This document shows, in pieces, positions 1 to 11,355 of a DNA stretch of 64,000 nucleotides (position 1 is its first letter; each line of letters begins with the position of its first letter). The stretch is from positions 1,116,001 to 1,180,000 of the forward strand of contig JAHDVF020000903.1 of assembly GCA_022606425.2 (NCBI GenBank), read 5' to 3'. A program made the position numbers and the translations under genes. The notes under the pieces were generated by a model. That model saw only the letters and a list, made by a program, of their open reading frames with translations. It made no database searches and was not told where the DNA came from. The stretch comes from Lepidostoma basale (Eukaryota; Arthropoda; Insecta; Trichoptera; Lepidostomatidae).

Positions 1-3000
1 CCGGAAACGAATATTCTTAATCTTCTTCCGCATTTGACCTTTTGTGAAGATTATCTAGAAATATCTTCAACAAGGGTAAATCAATGATTTCAAAGTTCTG
101 TAGGAAATGTCGTGAAAGAACAATTTTACTTAGAATATATGAATAGTGAAAGTATTTTTCGGGACATCAAATCATCTTAAGTGTAAATTATGTTGTCTTA
201 ATTCATCTGAATAAATCGCCACAGAGAGATTGATCCATCACCCTTATGTAAATTGAAGAGTATTATTCTGACCCATCTGCACATACACGCTATCCTATTA
301 CACACATTCCATCATTTCCATCATGTCGTTCCTCTGAAGGGTTGGTAAAGACGATTTATGGGTTGATATTATTTATACTTCGGGATACCATTCATAAATT
401 GATTGTAATAAATGACCCAGAATAAATTTACATTATTCAGAAGTGGAGTCGCATGCCTCTTCATAAACAAGTATTGATGATTGTATTAGCACTAACAACT
501 TGCTTTGAATTAAGAACAATTAATTTTGATGGAGATCAATACTTGATAAAAAGAAATTTAAGTGAATATATTTCATACAAAAATGGAAACGTTACATGCA
601 TACACATATTTACGAATGTGTAAATGTATTCACATGAAATTACTTCATTTTTGTTTGACGCCTGTTCGTATGCAATAAACATAGCACAAACAGTAATATC
701 AAAGCGGGCTATTTTGAATTTCGCTAGCAATTTGTGAATAACTTTACAAAAGGTTTTTTTTTCTTCTCTTACGGGACGTTTTTTTAATGTAATCATATGG
801 TGGTACATTCAGTTAACTTGAAAATGTCATCCTATTTTAAGCCTTCACAATATACATAGCTCAATAGATAGCATTAACATCGTGTCAATGGTAAGCTTGT
901 TTTATCAGGATGGCCCTAAAATGGGTCTAATCTCTCCTATTTTTTGGTATTGTGGTGAAAGGTTTTTTCGACTTCGTATTATTTTCATGAGCACTTTGTA
1001 TTCTAGTTATAGTAATACTATAAGCGGAGGCACAATACTGGCTCTATTAACGTTAACTTATGTAATTGGTCACACTTTTCCTTCAAACTCTGGTGTATTT
1101 TCCAAATTTTATGTACACCATCTCTCTGTAAATGTATAACGTAAGTAAACAAAGTATTCGTAAGACTAATTCTACCTAAACTATAAGAAAATTTATTGAA
1201 TAAGTGTTCCGTTTTCTAGAGAAAGTAAGGATGCTGTGAATAAAAATTACAACGAAAATAAAAGTGTATTTACTATGTGTTATTCCACTACGTAACCCAA
1301 TCACCCTGATTTGCCGTAATTCTATTGGAGCAGATGGAAATAACGTGGAATTAAAAAAAAACAAACTCGTCAGGTGAGTAGTAGGGCTGTGGATCTTCTT
1401 ATAAGAGCCCCGTTCCTAGAGTAAGCGTGCCCCGGGGTGCTATTTCTGAGCCAAGGGAGAAGGGAGGATGGCTGAAGGTAGAGGAAGGGTGGTGGCACGT
1501 GCGATAAATATAAATTACGTCCGCGGTCCACGGGTGTCACTTCCCCTGTTTTGCTTTTCAGAAAAATATTTTATAACGCCATTTCCCCAAAGGACCCGTC
1601 GGCGTTCTCCGCGGTATATATTTTTAGGTGGACAATGAGATGATGTATTGGCTATCTGGTATCTTAACATAACCTTTGTAATATTTCATTCATCATTTGG
1701 TTCGTTCAGTTTAATTTGTAATCATTGCTAAAGTATAGAACCTTTTGAATAATCACATTATAACGTATTTTAATGATTCATATAACAACTAAATGAGTAT
1801 TTTGGTACCAGATTTGTCAACTACCAAAAATATACTCAAATATCCAGTTTTTAGTAACTTCTTTTACGTATAATTGAAGTCTTTAATTTGCATTTTAAGA
1901 AATGTATGCTTAAAATGATAATAAATCTTTTTGATTTTTGAAAATATATTATACAAATTTAATGTAAAATACATTAATTCTCACGATTAAAATAGAAATT
2001 ATAACCCCGTTTAATAAATAAATAATATTTATGTTAGCGAGATCTAATAAGTTATTTCATAAACCTTACTTAACATTACCTTACCTAGCCTAACTTTACC
2101 AAAATGAACATTACAAAAATACAATTTTATAAAAATATGTAAATAGTTTTTTTTTTTGTTAATAATACTCCATCAAGACAATGCACGCCCTCAAGATAAA
2201 AATGGTGCATATTTAATCAAACAAATGTCTTAAATGGACAATTCTTTATATAAAATTAAATCTTTAAACCATTTTTAACACAGTTCCTTTTATTACAACA
2301 TTTATTACATGTATATGTGAACAGGCACGAAATTACAGAAACGAAATACATGTTTTCGGTAAAATTAACCCTCTTTCGATATCAAAACATTTTCAAAATT
2401 AGGAAATTTAATCTTATATACTAAGTTAATGGAATAATATTATTTGTAATAAATAATATTTATTATTGAAGTAGAAGTGGTTGGGGTTATATTTTTAATA
2501 AGGACCGTAAAATTACAGAAACTTATCGTAAATGGCTTAGCATTAAACAATTTGCTTTAATTAAATATATTTTTTAAATAATAATTTTATGAATAAATAT
2601 GAATATTGAGTTTTTTTGTTTAAAAAATATATTTATAAAACGCAAAAAATAGAATAAAAAATATATTAAAATGCCATAAAATAATACGGACTCCTACGAA
2701 GATCGATTATAACGCTTAATTTTTTTTCGCAGAGGTGTGGCATGGTCCTTTTGTTTCATTATTTTAGCTTCTAGCTAGAATGCCTCGTCAACTGAAAAAA
2801 GTTACATAGATAAAGGTTTTCTCCTATCTCAAATAACAAACCAACTTATGATAAAATATGCCTTAATAATTCAGTCCCATTTTTATGCAGAGATAAATCT
2901 CCATTTTCTGGATAAAACTTTCTCAACAACTTTCTTAATATATACTCATGCAGCAACGAATGACAACCTCACGCGAATTCTTTCAAGATAGTTTTGTTTC

Positions 3001-3638
3001 ATCATACTGCTAACAACTTTATGAAAACATATACGTTTTAAAAAACATTATCATATTTCTTATAAAAGGCATCGTTATATATAATATAATAAATCTTCTG
3101 TACATCGGACGTATTCATTAATATTAAATATTTAATAAAGAGTTTTATACTATTGTTATAAATGTTAATTGAACGATTTTATATAGACTTTAAACACAAT
3201 CCCACATAATACTTAAACGAAAACTTATTAAGAAGGAATTTTTATTTACCTTGTAGAATAACTACTTTATTTAAATTTCTATGCTTTATAAATAAATTAA
3301 AGCTAAATAAACTGCATTTACGATCAAGCGATAACTTGGTAGAAGTGAAATATACGTATTTAGAAATTCACAGAAGTAATTCAAGTAGTCGGAATCGCCA
3401 AGAGAGATGAAGAAGCAGATAAGAACTTGTAAACCCTTGAGTTGGGTATACCTACATAAAATTTTCTATATACCCACCTAAAAACGGGAATTCTAGTCCC
3501 TTTTCTCACTGTAGTAAGTAAGTTCTTATTTCCTATGCACGTTTCCATATTCTAAATGGAGGTGAAACTACCAAAACTTTCCAAAAGATCTAAAAGCCTT
3601 TTTTCACTCCAGACATGTGAACTGATCAATTTATTATA
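1..3638. other. AT-rich stretch without recognised gene
   Basis: I see only AT-rich non-coding sequence with short chance open frames and no domain I can name. About 1385-1620 is distinctly less AT-rich (it includes CCCCGGGG and CCGCGGTCCACGGG) and could be a single-copy conserved or regulatory island, but it has no convincing reading frame. Confidence 0.5.
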
Positions 3639-3640
3639 TA

Positions 3641-4108
3641 AGGTGTTCCCGGAATTAATGTCGTTTTTTCAATAGGCTACTTTGGATCAGTATTTTTTGG
3701 GTCCGTTGGCCAGTAAAGACGTGTCATGTAATTTTTTCTTCTTCTTTGTGATCGTTTGCGCACGTTGCCGATATAACCCGAAGAAAACATCTAGGACCTT
3801 GGCTGGGATATTCTATTACATCCACCTTATTCTTCGGACTTGGCACCGAGCGACTATCACTCGTTTCGCTCTTAAGAAATGCAATTAAGGATCAAAAAAT
3901 TCGACAATGTCGAAAAACTGAAATCAGGTCTCTCGAGGTTCTTCGAATATAAAGCAAAAGCAGTTTATGAGAGTGGAATTTTAGATTTAGTAAATAGACG
4001 GCCAAGAGTCGTAGATAATACTGGAAATTGCTTTGTATATAAAAAAATACTTAATCGTAAAAAAATAATAAAAAATCTATTAAAACGACATTAATTCCGG
4101 GAACACGT
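3641..4108 (+). mobile_element. Deleted mariner-type DNA transposon
   Basis: A 468-bp element with terminal inverted repeats: the left end reads AGGTGTTCCCGGAATTAATG and the reverse complement of the right end reads ACGTGTTCCCGGAATTAATG; the match continues through GTCGTTTT. It is flanked by TA on both sides (3639-3640 and 4109-4110), the target duplication of Tc1/mariner elements. A mariner transposase remnant lies between the ends. The length is about a third of an autonomous mariner, so this is an internally deleted, non-autonomous copy. Confidence 0.88.
3798..4040 (+). pseudogene. Mariner transposase C-terminal remnant
   Basis: The frame beginning near 3798 reads LGWDILLHPPYSSDLAPSDY followed by HSFRS and a stop. 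This is the C-terminal catalytic block of mariner transposases, where the aspartate in the 'PPYSPDLAPSDYH' motif is the third acidic residue of the DD34D triad. After the stop a second frame (3879-4094) continues with KFDNVEKLKSGLSRFFE and DLVNRRPRVVDNTGN, matching the usual mariner tail. The N-terminal two thirds, including DNA-binding and the first two catalytic aspartates, are missing, so no activity is expected. Confidence 0.85.
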
Positions 4109-4110
4109 TA

Positions 4111-4960
4111 TATATTTTCTCTTCTTTGATTTTAAGCCTGGATATTGAAAAGTATATTCAATTACTTGTTTGACATACCTACATGTAGACTAATTTAATA
4201 ATAAAGTCTCACAACTTAAAATCAAATGCGATGTTCGTATCTTTCATATATCTCAAAGATTGATAGATAAATTAGAGAAACTTCAGAGAAAGAGAAGATC
4301 AAATTACCAGGAAGAGAGGGTTAAATTACCAAAAGACTATAAACGGAGCCACGAATAATATTGATGGATACAATAAAAAGAATTTAAGAGAATAATAATT
4401 AAGATAAAAATTTACAAAGAGCGAAATAGCAGCCCGCCTCTGTATTCTATTAACAACAAAATATAAAAAAACAAAGCTGTTTTATGCTTGAAAGCTTTTT
4501 TTCGAATAATAATTACCTCAATAACATGGAATTCTAAAAAAAAACTGATAAAATATATTACAATTCTTTTAATAAATTTCCTTGCAGTAAAACCCATTTA
4601 ATATGAAGTTTTTAATCATTATTCAACAAGAAAAAATGTAAATTAAAGTATATTGTTGATGATCTAACGGGACTACATATTTTTAAAAAGGTAATATACA
4701 ATAGGAATAATTCTAATAAGCTAGGGTACTACTTGGTTAAACTTGGGTCTACGTCATGTAAATATATCCTTTTTTTGCCGGAGTTTTGGATAACATAGTG
4801 CTCTACAAGTTTATGAAAAGATGAAGACCACAATGTATCAATCAAGAAGTCCCAATTACTTTTTATATTTAACCAGATGATATTCTCCGTTATGACTCTT
4901 ATAAAATGAAAATATGTATCACTTTGATTTAAATATAAACAAATGTCTCAAATGTACGGT
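4111..4960. other. AT-rich stretch without recognised gene
   Basis: AT-rich non-coding sequence; no coding or RNA gene recognised. Confidence 0.5.
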
Positions 4961-4961
4961 A

Positions 4962-5027
4962 ATACACATACATACACATAAACACACGTGTACACATACA
5001 CACGCACGCACACGCACACACATATAT
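4962..5027. repeat. Imperfect CA-type microsatellite
   Basis: About 65 bp of CA/TACA/CGCA dinucleotide and tetranucleotide repeats (ACACATACATACACATA followed by CACGCACGCACACGCACACA). Confidence 0.9.
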
Positions 5028-5145
5028 TAAAAACAATGCCCTAAAAAGGCGATACAAGTCATTCCCATAAAATATAATAAAACTTCTGGAAAATAAACGT
5101 AACATTTAATATGGAGTTTAACACCATTGTTAATGAAAAAAAAAT
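5028..5145 (+). repeat. Half copy of a palindromic repeat family
   Basis: Carries the shared blocks AATGCC, CATTCCCATAAAATATAATA, AAACTTCTGGAAAA and AATATGGAGTTTAACACC, in the order seen in the right arm of the full palindrome at 13306-13480. Only one arm is present, so this is a broken copy. Confidence 0.7.
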
Positions 5146-6168
5146 TATCTAAATTTATCATAAATAATTAAAATGCTTTCCAAGGATATGCACTATGTTA
5201 TACATATTTTTATGTTAATTATTCAAAATGAAACCATTTTAATCACATGAAAAAACAACATTCAGATTGAAAAACTTATTCGGCTGTGATTTAAGAGTTA
5301 TAAAGAAACTTGATATTTTGTGAGAAATTTTTGGCAATAAATGTATCAAATGGATGGTAAATAATTTATTACGTAATATTTTCATATTTAGCTCCAAGAT
5401 CCCGCGGTCGGTCGCTTCTCTCGTCGATAATAAATAATAGGGACTTGTCTTCTTAGGAAATAAATCCATGCAGAATAATGAAATTATATTCCGTAAGAGA
5501 TTTACATGCATGTATCACGTAGAAATATAATCGCGAAATATTACCATTTTATGATACACGAATTTATCATTTTATGCTATGCGAATCCGAAACAGAGATT
5601 TCAGGAGTATCTGGTTTGCAAAGTTTTTATAATTTTATTTATTTATATTTAATATTGAGAAAAAGTTGCTTTTACTGGAAGTTTAATGATATTGTAATGT
5701 TCGATTATTATACCGATTTTCGCCTTCTCGGCGATATTTGATAACGTAATACAGCATATTATACAGATTTTAATATATTATATTAAAAACAATATGACAA
5801 TATTAATAAATACAGAAATAAATATTTTTGTGCCCCAAAATAAAATTAATATTTATTTATTATACTCGTATTTAAACACAATTTTTCTACTTTCGTATTT
5901 ATTTTTCTCGGTATGGTGGGAAGGTTTTACACATTCATCGGAAGAACCGTATATAATAAATTATTATTGTCTTTTTAACATTCTCTCGGTTGTGAAGGTA
6001 TTAAAAATTCAAAACATACGCTGTACGGCTGCTACCCATTATTTTTATTGTTCCATATTATTAAAATTTACTAAAAATACAATTCAGAATTCATTTTAAA
6101 AATCTTATATCAGTCATTGAAATTAAGTAATAACTTAAATAAAAAGTGATAACTTATACCAGAGGTTC
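5146..6168. other. AT-rich stretch without recognised gene
   Basis: No recognised gene. The 101-codon frame at 5794-6099 is AT-driven and has no family resemblance I can name. Confidence 0.5.
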
Positions 6169-6169
6169 C

Positions 6170-6479
6170 CAAACTTTGTTGTGCCGTAGACCCCTTGCCG
6201 ATTTTTTCTATTTCCTTTTGACCCCCTGTTTTCCTAATTGATTTTTCGAATTGATTTCTAAAAAAAAATTTATCACTGCCGAATTCGACTGGCCAGAAGT
6301 CGCTGTCGAGTTATTATTGCGTATTGCGTTTCAATATTCAGCTTCAACTTAGTTAGAACCAACTCGTGGACCCCCATTTAAATTTCATGGACCCCCAATT
6401 CTTTTAACAACTGTCGTAGACCCCTTGCAAGTTTTCGTGGATCCCTGGGGGTCTATATAGACCACTTTGGAAATCACTG
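6170..6479. mobile_element. hAT-type MITE
   Basis: A 310-bp element. The left end reads CAGAGGTTCCCAAACTTTG and the reverse complement of the right end reads CAGTGATTTCCAAAGTGG, the CAG-rich ends of hAT-superfamily transposons. The interior repeats 'TAGACCCCTTGC' and 'GTGGACCCCC' motifs in both halves. Flanking octamers ACTTATAC (6162-6169) and ACTTAGAA (6480-6487) agree at 6 of 8 positions, consistent with a decayed 8-bp duplication. There is no transposase frame, so it is non-autonomous. Confidence 0.72.
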
Positions 6480-7181
6480 ACTTAGAATATCATATAACTA
6501 CCAGAAAAGACGAGAATACTTGTGTTTTCTTAAACATTTAATATCAAATATATGAAGTTTTATATCTAAATTCAGCATATAAACATGTATAAATTATAGG
6601 GATGGTTTTCTTCGAGCATGCAAGATACATCTCAGGAATATTTAATTACTATTCAGTATTAATAGTAAATATAAACACCGATCCGTGCCTTCTATCATTT
6701 GAGAACGTGACGTGACTCGAGACTGGAGCATTACTCCTACCTCTATCCCTCTCGCAGCGAACACTGGGACCTTTTCAGGAACATGGCTTTATTACAAATA
6801 CTTCAGTATTGACTGGAAAAATATATAGAGCACTCAATTTGAACGCTCCCATGCAAATAAGTACAGCGACTCCAAGCTGCGGTATATTTTAATGAAAAAC
6901 ATCCAAGAGATACAAGCCTCGACGGTGTCATAAAATCCTTTCAGCAAGTAGTTGGAATGTTGAACATTGAAAGGAATTCAATATTTACTGTCAATACATA
7001 ATTAAAATTAATCATTTCAGATTATAATAAACGGAACAGAATTAATCAAGTATAGTTGTAGAAAATACGTTTAATTGTATAAACAGTCGTTTTTCAAACA
7101 AGTTTTTACACAAACAAACCAATATGCTATGACAAACCATACAGCCAAGGCGATTATTTCGGGAACCTGAATTTAATATCT
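6480..7181. other. Unassigned intergenic stretch
   Basis: No recognised gene. About 6690-6890 is somewhat GC-richer and looks single-copy within this window. Confidence 0.4.
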
Positions 7182-7500
7182 TCTTCTTCTTGTTTTCAGT
7201 CAATTTTACATCACTGATGGATATAGGCCTCTTCTAAACTCTTCCAATATTTTCTATCTTGGACTATATTCTGCCACCTACGACCCACAAGTTGCATAAT
7301 ATCATCCGTCCACCTTTTTGTGGCCTTCTTATGCCACTTTTGTTGTTCTAATATCTCTACTTCAGGATTCTAGTTGACCACCTGAGCTCATCTTGTCTCG
7401 CCACATAGCCTACCCACTGCCATTTTAGCTTTGCTGTTCTTTCTACGATATCGGTAACCTTTGTTCGGCGTCTTATCTCTTCATATTTTATTACGGAGAC
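7182..7500 (-). mobile_element. Truncated LINE, 3' end with (GAA)n tail
   Basis: On the minus strand the sequence encodes YEEIRRRTKVTDIVERTAKL then KWQWVGYVARQDE, the conserved tail that follows the reverse transcriptase domain in many insect non-LTR elements. It breaks into several frames and ends in an AAGAAGAAGAAG tail (plus-strand CTTCTTCTTCTT at 7182). It is a 5'-truncated, decayed copy with no function expected. Confidence 0.78.
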
Positions 7501-8684
7501 TGATGCACAACGTTTGGGTTTCCATTGATGAGGGATCCAGGCTATATGTCGTCATTAACAAGACACACGAGTCATAGACTTTAGTTTTAAGGAAGTTTAC
7601 ATGCGTCATTAAAATTTACACATTTTAATTAACTCTAATAACCACGTTTTTTAAAGTGCATAAATCATTAACCTTTCAACGATTTACGTTTCATGTAAAC
7701 ATATTTTATAAAATATACCAAGATTCCATTTCATTAAAAGCTAAGCCATAAATACTGTGGAATTCCATAGTAATACACTTTGGAAATTGAAAATAATCTT
7801 CAGGTGTAAATATAATAATAAAAAATAAACAAAGAAAGACCAATAAAAAACGCATTTATTCGAGGTATCCCCCGAAACATGGCGTGATTTTTTTATATTT
7901 TGTGGATTATAAACAACGTTATTTTCAATTTCCAAAGTGTATTAGTAAGATTCCATTTTAACTATTTCCATCTGTTAATAAGTAATTGTCAAATCAGATA
8001 TATCGTTCGGGTAAAAACAAATAAAACATTCTAAAAGCCTTTATCAAACAAATTTTATATAAATCAATACAGACATGGATTCGAATGAGAAGTTATCAGT
8101 GCTCATTAAATAAATCGGATAAGATATTCGATAAACAATTCGAGCTTATCTTGTTTTTCTGAAGAAAAAGTAAGCATATTTTAGAAAGTGACGCATATAA
8201 ATACATTCGTACTGGTATAAGCATATAAAAAGGGTTGTAAAGCAGTACAAACGAAAGAAAAAAATAAAGAAATAAAAGCGAGAATTATGGTGGAAGGATT
8301 GCGACGAGCGAGGAAAAACGACCGACAAATATACTCTAATGTCAGCGGCATTCACGACAAACAAGATCTTTGCATTAAGGTCTCTCTTATTTATTTATAA
8401 GATAAAATATTATAATCCCACTTCATGAGAGGCGCAGCATTGTTGATATAACCAGCGTTAATTTTGAAACGAGTTTATCCTCGGTATAACCATCAACTAA
8501 GATCATACTAAACAATCTGAAGTAGATTTTAAAAATACATTCATAATTGTACTATGCAGAATGAGTAATTTTATGTTTGATACACTTGTTTATCTGTAGA
8601 TACAAACTGATTTTGGTTTAATTTGTTATAATGTTTATAAAAAAAAATTATATTTAATTTTACTTTCTCTATATACATATTCGA
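7501..8684. other. AT-rich stretch without recognised gene
   Basis: No recognised gene or repeat other than two short copies of CTTTGGAAATTGAAAATAA-like sequence in opposite orientation (about 7780-7798 and 7918-7938), which form a small inverted repeat. Confidence 0.4.
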
Positions 8685-8815
8685 CGACCTTCGCAGCAGA
8701 GTGGCAAGAGCCGTGACTGCCACACCGAAAGTCCCAAATTCGATTTCCGGCGATAATAGTATGATCTTTGGTCTGGTGTAGAATTTACGTGACAATAAAA
8801 TTTTATTTTTATTAA
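8685..8815 (+). repeat. tRNA-derived SINE, copy 1 (diverged)
   Basis: Begins CGACCTTCG, has a decayed A box (AGCAGAGTGGC) and B box (ATTCGATTTCC), then the body motif TTTGGTCTGGTGTAGAATTT and an AT-rich end. It matches the better-preserved copy at 8922 block by block. Confidence 0.75.
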
Positions 8816-8921
8816 GGGTAAACTACAGCGATTTCAATATACATGTACAAACACAAAGAGACAACAAAACAAGGCCAATTTCATTCTACTACAAATAGAA
8901 TATAGTAACTGACATATACAA

Positions 8922-9162
8922 CGACCTTCGTGGCCGAGTGGTAAGTGCATTGACCGCCACCTCGAATGTTCCGGGTTCGATTCCCAGCGAAGGCAGTGTG
9001 ATTGTTACATTGTCTTTGATCTGGTGTAGAATTAACGTGATAATAAAATGGTGATAGATTAGCTACGTATCACATGTCACGAGAATCACTTTGATTTACA
9101 TCGATTTGGCTCATGCTGTCATAATGTAAAGAGGGATTTAACAAAATAATAAATAAATAAAT
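8922..9162 (+). repeat. tRNA-derived SINE, copy 2
   Basis: The head contains a pol III A box (TGGCCGAGTGG, 8931-8941) and B box (GGTTCGATTCC, 8974-8984), and CCTTCG/CGAAGG still pair as an acceptor-like stem. A tRNA-unrelated body follows (TTTGATCTGGTGTAGAATTA) and an AATAAATAAATAAAT tail closes the copy near 9162. Head plus unrelated body plus short-repeat tail is SINE architecture. Transcription would be by RNA polymerase III, and mobility would depend on a LINE in trans. Confidence 0.82.
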
Positions 9163-9240
9163 GTGTACAAACAAATAAGAAGAATTAAGTAATATTTAAC
9201 ATAATTTAGTCACAGAGAAAAATAGCAATAGTAATAATAA

Positions 9241-9290
9241 TGAATAAAATGGCGATAGATTACTTATCACATGTCGTGAGAATCAATAGC
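9241..9290 (+). repeat. SINE body fragment, copy 3
   Basis: AAAATGGCGATAGATTA and ATCACATGTCGTGAGAATCA repeat the 3' body of the SINE at 9046-9092. Only this internal piece is present. Confidence 0.65.
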
Positions 9291-10735
9291 TTAAAAGTAA
9301 TATCCAGATAATGAATTAAAATAACTTGCTGTATGCAAATGTGGAAAGCAACGTGAAAGTATAACATTAAAAAGGCCCAAGTTGCATAAATTTTGATGTC
9401 AACCAATCACTAGGATAGAAACTAAAAAAAAAAAAATCTATATAATTTTTCATGATTTTTGTTTAACTTTTATCCACATTACACACGCGAATTTTCGAAT
9501 CCTTAATCACACAAAATTATCTTTTTAAAGTAAAACAAATGGTGATTTATTTTCTGATTTCCTCAATAAAGAAGGATTCACGGTTTAAACAATTTATTTC
9601 ATGGGTTTATATTGTTTTAGGTCTCCAGTGATCAACGATAGCTGGAAATTAGTTAAAACAGTAATTTATCCAATGATCCGCAAATTGACTACGCAATCAA
9701 ATCTAGTTTCCCTGGCAGTTAATTCAGGAAATTGCGTATAATGTTGTTGTAACTGTCCCGAGATCTCTGATATCTCCAGAAACCAGACGAGACAATATTA
9801 TTATTACTACTATGATACTCCCGACGTATGGTTATACGAATTACAAAGATTTGATTTCGAATACGGCTTACTAACGAAGGCAAAACTTACCGTTTCGAGT
9901 ATCTTATTAGATTATTTGAAATGAGAGATCGCAAGCTTTTTCGAATAGAAAATAAATTACATCAGAAAATGTTTGAATTAAACTAACGATATGAATTGCT
10001 AATGTATCTGCCATTAGCGTTCTTTCAAAATTGAGAAAGGTACATCACATACGTTTTATTCTTTATTATATAATCGAAAACAAATTTGGTTTCATACATT
10101 TGAGCAATAAGTTTAACAAATATACGAGATTAGTGAGATTATAACCATGTTTATTTATTGAATTTTTGCTATATACGTAATATTGCTTTTCATTTAACGA
10201 AGGCTTGAAATAAGAAGAAACGAACATTTTTCAAAATTATCTGGCTGTTTAACCGAGCATACTTACAGTAGTAAGTAAAAAACAATATGATTTACATACA
10301 TGAGCTCACAGCAAAATATTATCTATAAAAAAGTTATTGCGACAAGCAAGATTAAGAAAACATTTAACACAAGTCAAAAATACGTTTTTAACTGTTGTTG
10401 TCTCTTTTGAAATACTAGTATGATACGATCATCTTATTTTTTTATTATGTTATCATTAATCATATATTATATATTCATTTTACATCATATATTAATGACT
10501 CATACTAAAAATACAATTAGAATTTATGAAGTTTTTCTGGTTTCAATCATATTGGGATCCGTTTTAGTAATACCAGGGCGATATGTTCAAAGTAATATTT
10601 TCTTACAAAGAAAATTTATCTTAAGGTTAAAAATTGACATAAAAAATTTACGATTATATCTCCAAATAATTAGTAAGAAACCAATTCAAATGGAATATGC
10701 ATTTTTTTTGTGAATGTATACTTATACTTGTATAC
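9291..10735. other. AT-rich stretch without recognised gene
   Basis: No recognised gene. The 97-codon frame at 10420-10713 is rich in I, L, F and Y, as expected from AT-rich DNA, and has no recognisable motif. Confidence 0.5.
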
Positions 10736-11182
10736 GAATACTGGATTTCACCCACCGTGGGTTATCAATTCATGATTTAATTGTATCTCAATAGAGACGA
10801 AGATGCAAATTGGAAACTAAATATGGTTGATCAAGGTGTTTACAGGACTTATGACCTGTCATTGGTTGGGTTAAGCGCACGCTTAATGTAATTACAACAT
10901 TCCCCATTCCACCTTTCTTTGGGGTAGCCTTTCGCATTGTGTTAAAAAGATGTTCTGCTTAATGCTTAACAAACATAAATCTCCATAGATGGCGTTAGTA
11001 TGTGGATTATATATAGAGTAATCTTAAAAAAGATTAACATATGTAATCGAAATCTTCATAGATGGCACATTGAAACTGACATGTGAAATCTGGCATAGGA
11101 CTTTAACATACTCGTATATACAACTTCCAAAAATGTGTCAGACATGGTCTTAAAAAAAGAAAGGTGGAATGGGAAATGTTGG
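10736..11182 (+). repeat. Fold-back repeat family R1, copy 1
   Basis: Shares long blocks with 56635-57050, including TTGTATCTCAATAGAGACGA, TTTACAGGAC, ATGACCTGTCATTGGTTGGG and AATGCTTAACA-type sequence. Within this copy AACATTCCCCATTCCACC (in 10896-10920) reappears reverse-complemented at 11156-11180: 25-bp arms with one mismatch and a 235-bp loop. There is no coding potential, so this is likely a non-autonomous element or MITE. Confidence 0.7.
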
Positions 11183-11197
11183 AATACGCATTGTTTA

Positions 11198-11355
11198 TTC
11201 ATGCCTTTAATGCCATATATGCCTTTAAACGTCGCGTCGAAACATGTCATCGAAACGTTTATTCATGCCATATATGCCTTTAAACGTCGAAACATGTCAT
11301 TCCCATAAACTATAATAAAACTTCTAGAAAATGGAAATCTTTATTCGTAAATCAA
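11198..11355 (+). repeat. Palindromic-family half copy with local duplication
   Basis: CGAAACATGTCATTCCCATA, AACTATAATAAAACTTCTAG and AAAATGGAAATCTTTATTCG match one arm of the palindrome at 13306-13480. Just upstream a roughly 60-bp segment (CATGCC, ATATATGCCTTTAAACGTCG, CGAAACATGTCAT) occurs twice in direct orientation. Confidence 0.7.

Noticed and set aside
882..1139. Open frame with FYQDGPKMGLISPIF, faintly like the MGxPLSP motif of Penelope-type reverse transcriptases
   Set aside because: Only a few residues agree, the key GSPLSP order is wrong, and no other RT block lies nearby. Treated as chance.
8922..8995. Possible functional tRNA gene
   Set aside because: A and B boxes are present, but the anticodon arm does not fold cleanly, an unrelated body and tail follow, and a second diverged copy lies 240 bp away. 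This is a SINE.
10420..10713. 97-codon frame with hydrophobic stretches, as a membrane protein
   Set aside because: Composition follows from AT-rich DNA; no conserved motif, splice or promoter support.
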